Made by a program: the position numbers and the translations under genes. This document shows, piece by piece, positions 11,563 through 24,587 of a stretch of DNA of 64,000 bases (position 1 is the stretch's first letter; every line of letters begins with the position of its first letter). Under the pieces are notes generated by a model, which searched no databases, had not been told where the DNA came from, and worked only from the letters and a program-made list of their open reading frames with translations. Location: contig NC_135786.1 of assembly GCF_051106095.1 (NCBI RefSeq), positions 14,168,501-14,232,500 of the forward strand, written 5' to 3'. Source of the DNA: Pogona vitticeps (taxonomy: Eukaryota > Chordata > Lepidosauria > Squamata > Agamidae).

Positions 11563-11950
11563 TTGTAATCATCTTAGAACTGCAGAGCTGGAAGGGACCC
11601 TATGGATCAGTAGTCTCCAACCTTTTCCCAACCGTGGACAAGTTGGGGGGTGGCGTGGCATGCTTGCACAGGGGGCACACCCACAAGGGGACGGAGCGCA
11701 CATGCATGCAGCGGGTCTCACGCATATGCGCAGCACTCTCGTGGGGGGCAGAGCACGCTTGCGGGGGGGCCAAGAGATCTGTGTCTGCAGCCCGGTCCTG
11801 CCTGGCTGCAGACCGCTACCAGGTTGTGGAGCAGGGGTTGGGGACCCCTGCTATGGATCATTGAGTCCAGCCTGTCAAGAAGGCAGAGTGAGGAATGTCG
11901 CTCTCCACAGCCAGATATCTAAACTACTGAGTTACCCAGAAAATCTCAGT
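11563..11950 (-). repeat. tRNA-derived SINE, antisense, split by a hAT MITE
   Basis: The reverse complement of the flanks, joined across the insertion, reads a tRNA-like head (ctcagtagtttagatatctg), then a body and a tail (gggtcccttccagctctgca). It is closely parallel to the sense SINE at 44140-44280. The hAT MITE at 11608-11850 interrupts it. Confidence 0.7.
11608..11850. mobile_element. hAT-like MITE inserted in a SINE, 8-bp duplication
   Basis: The element is flanked by exact 8-bp repeats CTATGGAT (11600-11607 and 11851-11858). Its ends are inverted, cagtagtctccaacc against ggttggggacccctg. The interior is GC-rich with CATGCGCA-like units. It is related to the elements at 26302 and 56007, which share CAGNGGTCCCCAACC ends. 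Confidence 0.85.
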
Positions 11951-12044
11951 ATTAGTGATTACTAATTTAAGCTCTATTGATTGCATCAAATTTTCGTACA
12001 TAGCAGAAAGTTTGTATTTAATTTAAAATATCTCTGCAATCGAG

Positions 12045-12388
12045 AAGGACGTGGTGGCGCTGTGGGCTAAACCGCAGAAGCCTGTGCTGCAGGGTCAGAT
12101 GACCAAGCAGTCGTAAGATCGAATCCACATGACGGAGTGAACGCCCATCGCTTGTCCCAGCTCCCGCCAACCTAGCGGTTCGAAAGCATGCAAATGCAAG
12201 TAGATAAATAGGGACCACCTCGGTGGGAAGGTAACAGCGTTCCGTGTCTAAGTCACACTGGCCATGTGACCACGGAAGATTGTCTTCGGACAAATGCTGG
12301 CTCTATGGCTTGGAAACGGGGATGAGCACTGCCTTCTAGTGTCGAACACGACTGGACAAAAATTGTCAAGGGGAACCTTTACCTTTAC
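12045..12388 (+). repeat. Sauria-type SINE with 11-bp target duplication
   Basis: The tRNA-like head (gtggcgctgtgggctaaacc, agatcgaatccac), the long body (gcatgcaaatgcaagtagat, ggccatgtgaccacggaaga) and the tail (cgaacacgactggacaaaaa ... acctttacct) match the squamate Sauria SINE family. Its tail resembles the BovB 3' end, consistent with mobilisation by BovB. Direct repeats CTGCAATCGAG flank it at 12034-12044 and 12389-12399, so both borders are precise. Confidence 0.92.
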
Positions 12389-12399
12389 CTGCAATCGAG

Positions 12400-12929
12400 T
12401 ACTGTGCTGAGTGGAGGGACAAACAAGACTTCCATGAAAAGATAACACTGGGAAAGGGAAACAATGAGAGACAGAACAATGGTGTGAGGGTGGGTATTAA
12501 TATGGGAATATTTGCTTGTTTTATTCAGACAGACAAAACAAAAAAAATAGAAGTTTTTTTCCCTGCTAAATGAAATAATTAGTTTTTATGCATTCTTGTG
12601 CACATTTTACAGAAGTGGCTTTTTTAGGCAGAGAAAAGGTTTTGTAAAAAAGAAAAACCTTGTATGTTGTGTAAAATACAAAGCTTTAAAAGTAGAATGT
12701 ATGTATTTTAATGTAAAACCCACAGGTTTTTTTTAAACGAATGCAGGTTTTTTAAAAAAGGATTGTTTTTGCTTTCATGTTGCAGTGGAAAACGTCGTAA
12801 CTGCTGCCCATTTTTTCAGTGGTGTTTCTTGATGAGAACAAGACAATTCCTGAGTATTCATTACATTCTTGGATGGGACAAATGGGCTTCTAGTCCTGGT
12901 GTTAGCGGAATGGGTACCTATGAGGGTTC
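12400..12929. other. AT-rich stretch, nothing recognised
   Basis: Nothing recognised on either strand. Confidence 0.35.
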
Positions 12930-13600
12930 AACCTTAGGCTCCTTCCGTCGTTCAAATAAATCAGGAGATTCTTGTAACTTTGAAACAGGGGTGAGGTTTA
13001 TTGGGGCATTTAACAAATAACCAGTATCAACAAATTTGTCCCATTGTTTCTCTCCTGCCAACAACGGGTCAGTCAGGGGTTTCCATCCTTCAGCTAGGAA
13101 CGGGTTGCCTTAACCCACGTTCCACAGACCCGACCAGTCTATTGACATATTCGGGTTCATCGTCTGTCCTGCCTCTCCATCCAACAGGAGAATAGTATCT
13201 TCGTCTCGGTCATCCATCCACCCAGCACGTCCGACCGATGTGGGCGTTCGCCTAGGGCCTCCCCGGTATCCCTTCCTCCTCATCTCACTCACCCTCCATT
13301 CTATTCTCTTGCTCCTTTTTTCTTCCACTCTCTCCTTTTCCTCTCTTAGCTTTCTCCGCCACTCTCTGGCTTCAACTTCTCCCCAATAAGAAGGTCTTGG
13401 GGGAATCTCTCTCCTTTGTCTGTAGTCAGCCTCTTCCTTTGGGACTCTTAACCTTTCCCATGCACCAGTCCAGGGGTCCTCCATCCAGACCCATTCCCAA
13501 CCTGGCGGCAACTGTTCCTCCCTCCTCTCGCCCCCCTGTCTTACAGTACCAAGGCAACTGTGGGAGGGAGCAGCGCAGAAGAATGAGTTTTAACCTAGGC
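12930..13600 (-). other. Unidentified ORF-bearing segment, possibly a mobile-element fragment
   Basis: On the minus strand about 134 codons are open (13511 to 13110), starting around LPPGWEWVWMEDPWTGAWER, followed by an Arg/Glu-rich, probably helical stretch and an acidic region. GC content and CpG content are above the flanks. Downstream on the same strand is an AATAAA (ccccaataaacctcacccc). The composition resembles gag-like or ORF1-like proteins of transposons, but I do not recognise the family. It could also be a processed host fragment. There is no evidence that it is expressed. Confidence 0.35.
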
Positions 13601-14257
13601 TAATCCACACACATTTACAGTTTTCAATATAGAGTAGTAACCGTTGCAAGACAGGTCACATTTTTAATTGATCTGCTGAAATGAAACAAACTTGATGGAA
13701 AAGTTTAGCAAATGAAGCTCCATCTAGCTTAACAAAATAGAAACAAGTACACCATCTTTCACAGTTGCAACAGATAGCATTTGTAATTGATTCCTACATT
13801 ACTGTATTATTATAGCTTAAGAACAGAAAAATTTGAGAATTAACTACTTTGGGGACTTTGGAAACAGTAACTGTTAACAATTGCCTCGTTAAAATAGATT
13901 TTGAGCTCCACTAATCCTGCATTTTATTTATGTCAGAAATGAAAGCAGCTATTACTCAAACTGTTGACTGATAACCTGCTGTTGTGAGTGAGAGAAAAAG
14001 CATAATTGTCTTCAATTTAGTAGATTTAAAATATAACACACAAAAAAAGTAGACCTTTCCAGAAACTCTCTTGCTAGCAAGCAAATTAAACAAAATCTGG
14101 CAAAACGGATAGTAATATGTAAGCCTGAAATCCTAGAGAGCACTGATTATTAAATCACTTTACAGGATCTACTACATCTTAAGTTGTAGCTTAAAAATAT
14201 CTGTCTATTTAAAAGCACAACCAGCACAATTGTTTTTTTAAATTTTTAAATAACTTT
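13601..14257. other. AT-rich stretch, nothing recognised
   Basis: Nothing recognised on either strand. Confidence 0.35.
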
Positions 14258-15046
14258 TCTAAGAATGGGGTTCGCAGCCTGGGGGTACACCTGGACCCGA
14301 CGCTCAACATGAAAACCCAAGTGGTGTCGGTAGTTCGCACCGCCTTTTTCCATCTTTGCCGAATTGCCCGGCTGCGACCCTACCTTGACATGGGGGTGCT
14401 CACTACCTTGGTACATGTGCTTGTAATCTCAAGACTAGACCACTGTAACGCGCTCTACGTGTGGCTACCTTTGAGGCTGATGCGGAAACTTCAGGTGGTG
14501 CAGAATGCAGCGGCCAAACTCCTTACTGGAGTGAGAAAACATCAACATATTTCTCCTGTTCTGGCCAAACTGCACTGGCTGCCCATCTGTTTCCGCATTG
14601 ACTTCAAAATTCTAATGCTTACCTATAAGGCCCTAAACGGTTTAGGACCTCGATACTTGGCAGAGCGCCTGCTCCCACCAAGATCTACTCAGATCACCCA
14701 CATGAGTCAGGAGGTGAGGCTGAGGATCCTGACGCCGAGGGAAGCCCAGAGGGAAAAGACATGAAGCCAGGCCTTCTCGGCAGTGGCTCCTCGCCTTTGG
14801 AACAACCTTCGTCCAGAAATTCGCAAGGCCCCAACACTGGGTACTTTCAAATGCCAACTGAAAACATGGATGTACATCCAGGCCTTCCCTCCTGTCAACT
14901 ACTGATTTCTTCGCTTTGCTATTTATTATTTATTTATTCCTGCACTATTTGTTATTGCTAATGTTTTTATGTTTTTTTAAATTGTTTTTGATATTCTGTA
15001 AGCCGCCCAGAGTGGTAGAATATACCAGATGGGCGGGATATAAATC
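14258..15046 (+). mobile_element. L2-clade LINE, 3' end with C-terminal RT region
   Basis: The frame begins GVHLDPTLNMKTQVVSVVRT and continues through FHLCRIARLRPYLD, VISRLDHCNALYVWLPL, VVQNAAAKLLTGV, LHWLPICFRIDFKILMLTYK and ALNGLGPRYLAERLLPP. This is the standard L2 RT C-terminal region. One in-frame TGA at 14762 interrupts it; after it the frame continues (AFSAVAPRLWNNLRPEIRK) to a natural stop at the end of the LINE ORF. The 3' UTR ends taagccgcccagagtgg ... gggcgggatataaat, then an AAAT array. RT domain and upstream parts are missing (5' truncation). The TGA could be a methyl-CpG change of CGA. Confidence 0.85.
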
Positions 15047-15049
15047 AAA

Positions 15050-15128
<79 letters not shown>

Positions 15129-15129
15129 A
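15047..15129 (+). repeat. (AAAT)n tail of the L2 copy
   Basis: About 20 AAAT/AATA units directly follow the L2 3' end. Such arrays typically seed at the LINE tail. Confidence 0.95.
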
Positions 15130-18100
15130 AATTGTTTCTTAACTTTGCAAATGTTTGTGTTTTTATACTAACTTGAGAAATAATGGAAAAATATCATGTT
15201 ATTTTCCTCCACTAGTAGAACACATGTCTTTTAAAGGACTTTTCTTCTTCCACAGCAAGACCAGCCTTCCCCACCACAACCGTCCCAGACTATCTGTACA
15301 ATACACACAAGACTAAGGTTTACACCCTAAAAGAAAAGTTGGCATTACAAAAGCATCAAATTACAATTTGACAAGAGTGAAAAGCGATGTCTTTCTGGAT
15401 CTGATACCTTCCGAATATGTTGGACTACAATTACCATCATCCACAGCATAATGGCTTGGGTAATGGAAATTTTACTCCAACATATCTACAAGTCAACAGT
15501 TTGGGAAGGAGTGCCAAAACAGATTAAATACAACAGACAGAGGTATCATTTAATATCAAATACAAGAGGCTAAATCCTATTGTTAGTCCCAACTAGAGTA
15601 CATCCTCCTGAACGAACAGTACTTCATTTAGTCAACATTTAGTGTAAGTCCCACTCAGTGAACACGTCTGCTACAACCAATCTCTGGATTTAGCCCGGTG
15701 GGCTCATGCAGTTAGTTGCATCAAAATGAGTCAAGTGGTGTCCATGACTAATAGACTCAATCTGTATTCTAGTAATTACTGAGGGATCATACATTATGCA
15801 GCAGCCAGCCTGGATTTACCACAGTTATGTGTACTCAATAAGAAAATGTGCAGTTTTCCCAGCTCTCTGACAAGCACATAACTCACACTAATCATGTTCA
15901 CACTTTATACAAGGAACATAAAGTATTTTAGGTCTACCTGAACAAAACATAAGTAAAGTGGCACTGTATCACAATTGGTGTAATATGTGAACTTACCTTT
16001 AAAAATCTGAAAATTTTATGCTGCATAGCTAGTCAATTCTCAGAACTCAACTGCTTACATTTAGGAACACTAAAATTAAAATTTCCTTCCTCCAACATAG
16101 AATTCCTGCTTCTTTTCTTTATACCCTACTAACAACTACTAATCCCCGTCTTTTCAGCCATAAGGTTTAGAGTATTTGAAGACTTTTCAGGTTCAAGTTT
16201 TCAAATGGTTATTTGGGCAAAGAGTTAAAGATAAGTCTGATTTAACCCCATTGAGAAATAAATGACTAGGGAATAGTCTATCAATTAACAAGTCTGTTCA
16301 GTTCTCGTACTCATTAACTCCTATAAACATGTAGCTCCAAAATACAATTGTCCCCTTCACTGCTTTCAAGACTTCTTTAATTTAATGTGCTAACAAACAG
16401 CAACAGCTCTGCCAATTAACAGGAAACCACTGCTGCCTAGAAGCATCATGGGTGCATCTGAGTACAAGCTCAGAACTTTCAAACTGACTTTTCATAGTCA
16501 GTATTAGCTGATTATACTTTATGGAAGTCATATGCAGTCATTAATTATTATAACAAAAATTAATGGATAATTGTTTTTCAGCAAATGTGTTGCATATGAA
16601 GAATTACATGCACATAAATTATTTGATAAAGAAATATTACCTACATCATAATACTCAATAACTAACTATATTACCACTTCTAATAATCTTTTAGTCCATC
16701 CTGACTAATTCTTTTCTGCCTGTGGCACTTTACAAGGCACATATTTGCCATGAAATGCTACTTAGTAAAGAGTAGCTCATAACAAATATTATATTTGTTT
16801 CACTTCTTCTACTATGCACATATTTTTCCACAGAGTTAGTTTTTCAAATTCACAACATTTTAGCAAACAATTATGCTATTGAAGTGGCCCACTTCCGGTC
16901 AAAAATAGTCTAATTGTGTCAACATTTTATTTTTAATTTTACCTATATTTCCATAATTTTAAACTGTGCAATGTTTTCATACAAATAAAGAAAGTAAACA
17001 ATTACAGCCTATGTCTTGAATTACCACACATCATTCTATATTTTAGAAATCAGAAAGATGGCCTAACTGAGAACATATGTACTTGCATTTTCATCATATC
17101 AATTCTTCATTAATACAAGTACCAAGTGTGTGCTACATCTTCACTGTTACTAATTCTTGCAGATTATGGACAAAACACCAAAGCTAGACTTCCTTCTGAA
17201 AGACTACACATTAGAAGGCTGAAATTATGCAACTAACCTACTTTCTCTCTTTACTAGAGAACTGTACCCTTTTAAAATAAGAGAAGGGAAGACTTCACAA
17301 AAGAGCAAATATAAACAGAAGGATGCATAGCTGATACAATGTTTTATAGACATGAGGAGAGAGGTTTTCACAGGCACAGAAAAATGTATGGCCAAAGGCA
17401 TATAGGCAGATGTACAAAACCAGTGAGAGGCACAACAAGGATTGAAGGATAAGCCTGCACTATAAAGCATCTGGCTCATGACAGACATCATGGGCAAAAA
17501 GAAAAACATACCTGGAGCACACCAATTTACAGTCAGATTTGGCCAAGCTTTTGCATCCTCAAGTGTATGGGAGAGAACTTTGCCTTCTTATGAACCCCAA
17601 CCAAATGTCAGCATTTGTACGCATTCCTCAAAAAGCTTTTCTCTCTCTCACTTGTTTCACATGGCACCTCAAGCTGCTGTCCCAGCCCACGCAATCTGTG
17701 AGTGCTGCATCCTTCCACCTCGGTATTTATGCACTCCTGTTTTTATCAGTTGTCAGGGAAACACTCGACTTCTACTGTTGCGGCTTAGTATCTAGATCAG
17801 TGTTGCTACAAAAAAGATGGTTTAGAAATTTAAAGGTAACTCATCTAATTTTTCTGATGGCCTAGAGGTCATGATTTTACACAGAGATCAATACCATCCT
17901 GGTTTCTTTTAAAATAAATGCTCATTCCATAGTTAAGATTTAGAAAGTTACACTCCCTATTAAGTATTTCAGTCTATATGGAACTTTTTAGATCTGTATT
18001 CTTTCTTAAGCATGAAAATAAGGTATTTAATAAACTGACACTATAACCACAATTAAAGATGCAACCTAAAAATTGCCTTCAAGAAAGCAATCACATGGGC

Positions 18101-19261
18101 ATGCTCTTGAAAGGTTCATTTAATTCACTTAAGAAAAGTCATTCAGACCTTTTCTAAATTATGTTTTACTTAATACTGCTGCAACCTTACCAAAGTTGTT
18201 TGCATTCACTTTGTCTACTGCATTCCTACATTATAAAACTGGTCACCTGATTCACTATTCTTAGGATGAAATCATGTAGCCAACCTCAAGATTCACACAG
18301 TCACTTCCTTGTTCTTCTTGTGGTCAGCAATCCCCTATCTTTCATCCTCTGATGCAAATCTATTTGCAATTTCACAAAAACCAGCAAATAATGTTTAATC
18401 TTTCCCTGCAAAACAGGATTTTTTAAAAATGATTCACAATCAAACCTCATTCTGACCTCTGGTTGCAGGACAAGTACATGCTAGTTTTCTCAGATGAAAA
18501 ACCAAGCCGTCTGCTTTAAAGACTTGGAAGGGGGTGGAAAAGATCACATGAAACTGGAGATCCTGCCAGGCTTTCCCAAATACTGCGGAACTATTATCTT
18601 CTATTATGTCTGAACCACCTCACTGCAGTGCTCTGTTGATGAATCTAGTGATATGCAGGGTGGGATCTCCTGTACCTTAGGGGCTGTGATCACTGCTCAG
18701 CTCCAGCTGCACAATACATATTTAATATTAAAGATAATATTTAATGCTTCTAATCTTTGGTCAGTTATTTTCCCCACAGTATTATCTCTTAGAAAAGCAG
18801 TCAACAAATTCAGCCTGTGACAGGTCTGAGAACACAAAGTGGGAGCATAAATAAAATGTTGCAATCCAACCCCACACCCAGAGAGGATTTTGGGCTTCAG
18901 ATAAAGTTCAGAGCTGGAGCAGGGGGAGAGAGAATAGAACCTTTTCCGGTGTTCTATTTACAGCTGTCAGGGCTACCACTGAAGTTAGCTGCTACTCCAA
19001 ACACGAGCATTTTATAACAACATGGTGGCAGGAAGTTCTGGTGAGCAAGAAAAAATGAGTCTTAATTTTCTCCTTGAACATGCTCGTAGAGTACAAAGAA
19101 GGAGACTTCTTTTTTGAACTTCATGATACACATCTGTAATCTTTTCCTTTCCAAGATATATATTATCTGATGTCAGAGACTTCAAGAAACTAATTTTCTT
19201 TTCCCCCAAGGAACTGAATTAGAGTTTAAGGGAAATGCATTTTCCCTACAATAAATATGTC
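15130..19261. other. Longest stretch without recognised features
   Basis: About 4.1 kb of AT-rich DNA with no recognisable repeat family, exon or RNA gene. Open frames at 17225-17865 show no domain or codon pattern that I trust. It could be intergenic DNA, intronic DNA of an unseen gene or old unrecognised repeats. Confidence 0.4.
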
Positions 19262-22200
19262 TCTGTAGAACTGAATAAACGGAGGGTCGTGGCAGAGTGC
19301 TGTGAGCTCACCTGCTCATCGGGCTGATGTAACTGCGATGAGGAAGGCTGTTTTCAAGGTAAGAAAATACAGGGAAACCGTAGCCATGGGTTCAAAGGGA
19401 GGTCTATGAGGCAGTGCAGAACCAATGGGAGAGACCACTGTGGAGATGGGGGCCATGTGTCTGGAAAGAGGTTGCACTTCATGGGGGGGATGGCAAAAGA
19501 AGTAGGAAGATTTGAGAATCCTGAGGTTGATGGGCCACAATAGCAAAATGATAAACCTTCACCACAGAATAAGATAGGCCCGACTCAAGATAAGCAAAAA
19601 GCCACAAACAAGAGGAAGAGGTGGATGGAGAGGTGATTGCCCCTTGGAAGAAGCAAAGGTAGAAAATCCGCATCATTTGATGGCATAACACTTAGAAGTA
19701 GAGGGTCAACGAGCTCCATGGAAAATAGCTAACGCAGAATAACCCTCCAGGCTGTCAGAGCAAGGGTCTGGGGGTAGGGATGGAGAATTCACCCTCCCTC
19801 CCTGGAGAGGAGGTGAGGGACTCGGCAGGCAATGATACTGTATGTGGTAGAGGTCCGTAGTAGCGGTACGAGCCGGGCCTCACAAGGCCACCATGGGGCA
19901 ATTACAATCACATTAGTCCTGTCGTGCCATAACTTGACAACTACTCTGTAGAATGAGGGGAAGAAAGGTGTAGAAGAGATTTCCTTTCCAGTGCAGAGTG
20001 AAGGCATCTCCTAGAGAGGTATGTCCTAGTCCTCCTCTGAAGCGGAAGTGTGGGCACTACACATTGAACAGGGTTGCAAAGAGATCCACCTGGGATTGCC
20101 CCAGCAATGTTGAAGAAAACAGAGCAGTCTAGTTTCCATTTGGGAGTCTGCCAGGGTGTTGTCTGTGCCCAAGATGTGGACAGCGATGGGAATAATATGG
20201 CGACTCAAGCACCATTCCCAAAGGAGCACGGCGATGTATAGGAGGCAGGGAGAATGTGTTCCACCCAGCTTGTTGATATAATACATGGTGGTTGTATTGT
20301 CCGTAGCCACCAGAACTGCTGTCCCTTGGAAGAGGGGAAGGACGGACTTGAGGGCGTAGAATACCACCAACACCTCCAGTTTGTTTATGTGGCAACCCAC
20401 ATTTGAGACTGACCAGTGGCTGTGAATGTGGAGGCTGGCACAGTGGTAAGTTGAAGCTCGGGCCTGAGAGGTTGGAAGGGGTGACCGAGCGCTACATTTC
20501 AGGGGTGCGACCACCACTGGAGCTGGAGACTGAGCTTGGGGATGACAGTGATGTGAAGTTTGTCCTTAAGAGTCCATCAGGACATCAATATGGTGCAGAA
20601 CCAGGCCTGAAGTGATCTGATGTGTAACCTGGCATGGAAAATGACTGACATGGTGGATGCCATTAGTTCTAACAAGGAGGCTAGTTTCTCTTGCATGTGG
20701 AGTGGTAGAAAGACTGAAGGGTAGGCCTCTGAATCTGAAAGCTTGGGAATCCAGGGCGAAGGAAAGGAAATGTCTGTGGTCCGGATGAATACTAACATGA
20801 CAGTAGGCATCCTTGAGATCAATAATGGTGAACCAGTCTCCTTTTCTTAAAAAGGGGAGGACTAGTTCTAGGGCGATCATCCGGAACTTGGTGGTGAAAA
20901 TGCAGCTGTTGATGTGACGAAGGTTGAGGATGGGGCAGAGACTGCAATCCTTCTTCTGAACCATGAAATACCGGGAGAAGCTGTAATTCACTTGGGACAG
21001 ATGAACTGGTTCTATGGTAGACTTTTGCAGGAGGTTAAGAACCTCCTGATGAAGGTCCTGAGAGTGAGTAGTAGACCTACTGGGGGGAGGGAGTAGAATT
21101 CCATGGCATATCCGTGCTGGATGATAGACAGTACCCACTTGTTTGATGCTCTGTCGCCACTGGGATAGAAATGGGGCGAGGGTGGGAGCAGACTCGGCAG
21201 AAGCCTCAGTGGAATAGAGTCAAAAAGGCTGCTTGGGCCTGTGATTTGATTGTTTTGTGGTTGCAGGCTGATGAAATTTAGAACAGTGGATTTGGGAGGC
21301 CACAACAGATGGAGGCATGTAACACTGCCTACCAGTCTGGCGAGGCTTGCACAGTCTGGTAAGACATTCGACACCAATAAGGATACCTAAACTGGTGCTG
21401 TGGTTCTTGGGGAGCAAACCTCTTCTTTTTGAGGTAATCCATGATGTTGTCATTTTTTGTGTGTGGAAGAGACCCTCACTGTCAAAGGGAAGGTCCTCAA
21501 TGTGGGCTCATGCATCATCAGTCAGACCAGCAGAGCAAAACTAGGCATGGTGATGGAGGGTTACAGCTGTAGCTACTTGGCATGCTGCACATTCAGTGGT
21601 GTGGTGGACTGCTCACATTTGTTGAGCTGTGATTGTCTAAGCCTCATAGTGGAGTTCAAGGGCTTGGAGATGGCAATGACTCGAATGTGCAGTGTAAGCC
21701 AGAGTAAAACTCTGGAGTTTGGTGTGGAGCAGCCAACTGAGAACCAGAGGCACAACACTGTCTGGGGGAGGTCCAAAGCATCCAATGGTGGGAAGCAGTG
21801 TGCTCACCCAAATAGTGCGGATGGTAATAAATCTTGACGTCAGGGTCAAGCCAGTCTTGGTCTTGATGCTTATCAGGGTAATAGGGATGGTGCTGTGAGG
21901 ATGTATAGACTGTCTGTCTGGTGAGTCTGGTTGGAAGTGGCATGTCCAGAAGGGTTTTGATTAGAGGTTAATGAAGCATAGTTTGTCGGGGGGAAGGTGG
22001 CGGAAAAAGTGAAGAGCCAGGAGATATATAAGGCTAGGCTTGAAAAGGTTGAATGCCATGGGCTCATTTTGGGGACTGGAGAAGGCAAGTGGTTTGTTAT
22101 GACAACCACGTCATCTTCTCATGGAATGATAACTGATTCGACAGTTGGAATGAAAATACCTGTATGGTGAAACTGGTCTTTGTCCCGAATGGAGGGTTGT

Positions 22201-22760
22201 GACAGGTTTCTGTTCCAAGCAGAGAATTGGTCAGATTGGTCTTGAGCAGATTTTTTTGTTGGTGGTGTCAGTCTCAGAAGGCTTCTTGCACTTCTTAGAG
22301 GACTTCGGTTTCACAGCAGGTCTCAGAAGCTGAGGTCTTTGATTTCAATGGCCTCCGATAAATTTTTGTGATGGTAGAAGGGGTGGGGTTGGAAGAAGGA
22401 CCTGAAGTAAGATCTTTAGGTAGATCTGAGGAGGGAGCCAGGAGGGAAAATTCCCACAGGTGAACCTTGAGACAGTCATGTCACTGCCTAAGAGTTTCCT
22501 TGGTAAAAACGTTGCAATACTGATAAGATTGGGTTCATGTCATTCCCCAAAACAAAATAAGCAAAGGGAATGACCTTCAGGGGAAGTGTAATTCTACAGC
22601 TCTGGCACTTATTGAAGGCCCCTTTAGAGGGCAGGCCATAAAGGGCTTGAGGAGAAAGAAAATGGAGGGAGGTGCCCCCGAAGGTGAAAGAAAAACGGAG
22701 GGACAAAGTACTAACTACAAATGTCTTTCTCAGAAGAAAAAAAAACACTCACAGAGAAGA
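19262..22760 (-). mobile_element. DIRS-like tyrosine-recombinase retroelement, decayed fossil
   Basis: Parts are readable on the minus strand in the order expected for DIRS. Near 22660 there is a gag-like Cys motif region (KCQSCRITLPL). From about 21100 to 20600 there is reverse transcriptase (NYSFSRYFMVQKKDCSLCPI, TIIDLKDAYCHVSI). From about 20500 to 20030 there is RNase H (VATDNTTTMYYINK). Near 19540-19320 is the start of a tyrosine recombinase (LTLKTAFLIAVTSAR). The left side of the recombinase and the terminal repeats were not found. The element is broken many times (of the order of a dozen or more) and old. Retroelements of this kind are known in squamates. Confidence 0.75.
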
Positions 22761-22984
22761 ACATGGTAAGCTTCAGAAAGTTCCTGAAATGCATACCAAG
22801 TAGTAGCAAAAAGGAACTCAGGGAGGACCATTAGAGGCACCAAGAAGCAATGTGGGAGGATGGGGCCTCTAATGATCTCGCTTTTCTAAGCTCTAGAAGG
22901 ACTCACAAAGAACACTCAGGTCCAAACTGACTGAAACCAGCTCTCAACATGCCTAAGCAACATGCCTGGCCAATCTCTGCCATG

Positions 22985-23110
22985 ACCATTTTGGACTTTC
23001 ATTCATAATTTTTCTACCCTATGCCTGAGGAAGGGAGTTTTATTCATGAAAGCTTGAATTGAATATTTGATTTGTAGGGATCTAAATAAAGTTATCACCT
23101 CTCCTACGTT
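22985..23110. repeat. Fragment of a reptile TIR-type repeat
   Basis: The sequence (gcctgaggaag...cattcatgaaagcttg...aataaagttatcac) resembles a repeat common in reptile genomes with 'tgaagaag..gaaagctt' signatures, and is similar in style to TIR family 3. The ends were not found. Confidence 0.3.
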
Positions 23111-24067
23111 TGGATTGTATACTGTAAAGGACAAGACAGCTATCTCTGTTGTGTTTTCAATTCCCATTTTTAAAGGGAGAAAGGCAGGGAAAGGAAGAGT
23201 CTAGGCAAAACTTCCCTTCCTGTCCTTCCCCCCTTCATCTTCTCCTTTACCTCCCTCTTTCCCTCCAATGACTCCCTCCAAGCTGGAGAATCAGTTTCAT
23301 TCTTGAAAAAAGGAGGCATGATCATATACCTTCAAAAAAGTAAACCCTTGTCTGTGAATCAGCAACTAAGTGATAGACTTCAAGTGAATGACTCCAATAA
23401 GAGCCCTGGAACTCAGGCCAAAAAAAGGGGGGGGGGAGGGAACGGAGACAGAACGAAAGGAAAAGGCAGCCAAGGCTTGGGCATGATTTTGGCAAGTTAA
23501 GAGCGGCTCAAGGAAGAATAAGAGGAACAGCAGAAGGAGGAAAAGAAGTGCCTTAAGTAAACCACAGCTGTTATTGTTACAATTACTGCGTCTTGGGTGA
23601 TGCAGGGGAAAATTATGCCAACAGAGGTATTCACATATGTCAAATAACTAGAAATTAATTTGATTCGACATTTGAGTTTAAATTGATTCGACATTCGAGT
23701 TTGAATAAACAACTCTCTGGCAGAAGAGCAAAAACACCTGCTACTTTAAAAAAATGATTCCATCAAAATAATCCATATATCCACATACATTATGTATTTT
23801 TTAATGTCAATTTAAAACACACTAAAAACTATTTCAATGTGGTGGGGCATTTTTACTAATGTAACTGGGTTCAAAGAGAACTATTATAATGACTAATACA
23901 ACGAAGAAATGAGGATAAAAGAGAAATATTTTCCAGAAGATCAAAGAAATCAAAGGGAAATTTAGGTCAAAATTGGGAATGCTGAAAGACCTACAGTAAA
24001 GCATACTATCTGACTAGGAAAAAATAAAGAGAAGATGGAAACAGTATACTGAATATTTGCATAGAAG
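23111..24067. other. Unique stretch
   Basis: Nothing recognised beyond purine-rich and poly-G tracts (near 23430). Confidence 0.3.
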
Positions 24068-24484
24068 AGATAAAAGGATGACAGATTCTTTTAAAGCAAA
24101 TCCTATGATGAAGAACCTCCAATTATAGAAAATGAAGTGAAAGCACCTCTGAAGGCACTAGGAAGAAATAAACAAATATGGAAAACAAAATAATAGCTCA
24201 CAGACTGGAAATGTCCAATATACATTCCAATCCCCAAGAAAGGAGATGCCAAGTAATGCAGTAACTACAAGATCACTGCTCTAATTTCTCATGTAAAGTG
24301 ATGCTCAAGGCGCTAGAACAATGGCTTCCACCTTATACAGAGTGAGAAATACCTGATGTTCAAGCTGGAGTCTGGAAAGGAAGAGGAGTATTACACATAC
24401 AGTACCTGCTGGCTACTGGAGCACACCAAAGAATTTTAGAAGATCAGTAGGGGAAGGATTTTATGGCAGTTCACATTTTCTCTG

Positions 24485-24587
24485 CAACCTACATTTGAAC
24501 TCATAAGCAAGTTCAAACATGTTTATGAGTAATCTGGCCTTTCTCACCAGATTACTCAAACCTTCCCATAAACTTAAACATAGGTTG
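24485..24587. mobile_element. Inverted-repeat insertion in the old RTE
   Basis: The ends caaccta ... and taggttg are inverted. The inner gagtaatctgg is complemented by ccagattactc across a 9-base spacer. The arms are imperfect with a gap in one. It is a short foldback MITE splitting the RT region of the host LINE. Confidence 0.6.

Noticed and set aside
12045-12388. Possible tRNA gene in the SINE head
   Set aside because: The head is part of a Sauria SINE with target duplications at both ends.
20403-20615. Plus-strand frames inside the DIRS-like region
   Set aside because: They run opposite to the readable RT and RNase H parts and have no domain similarity.
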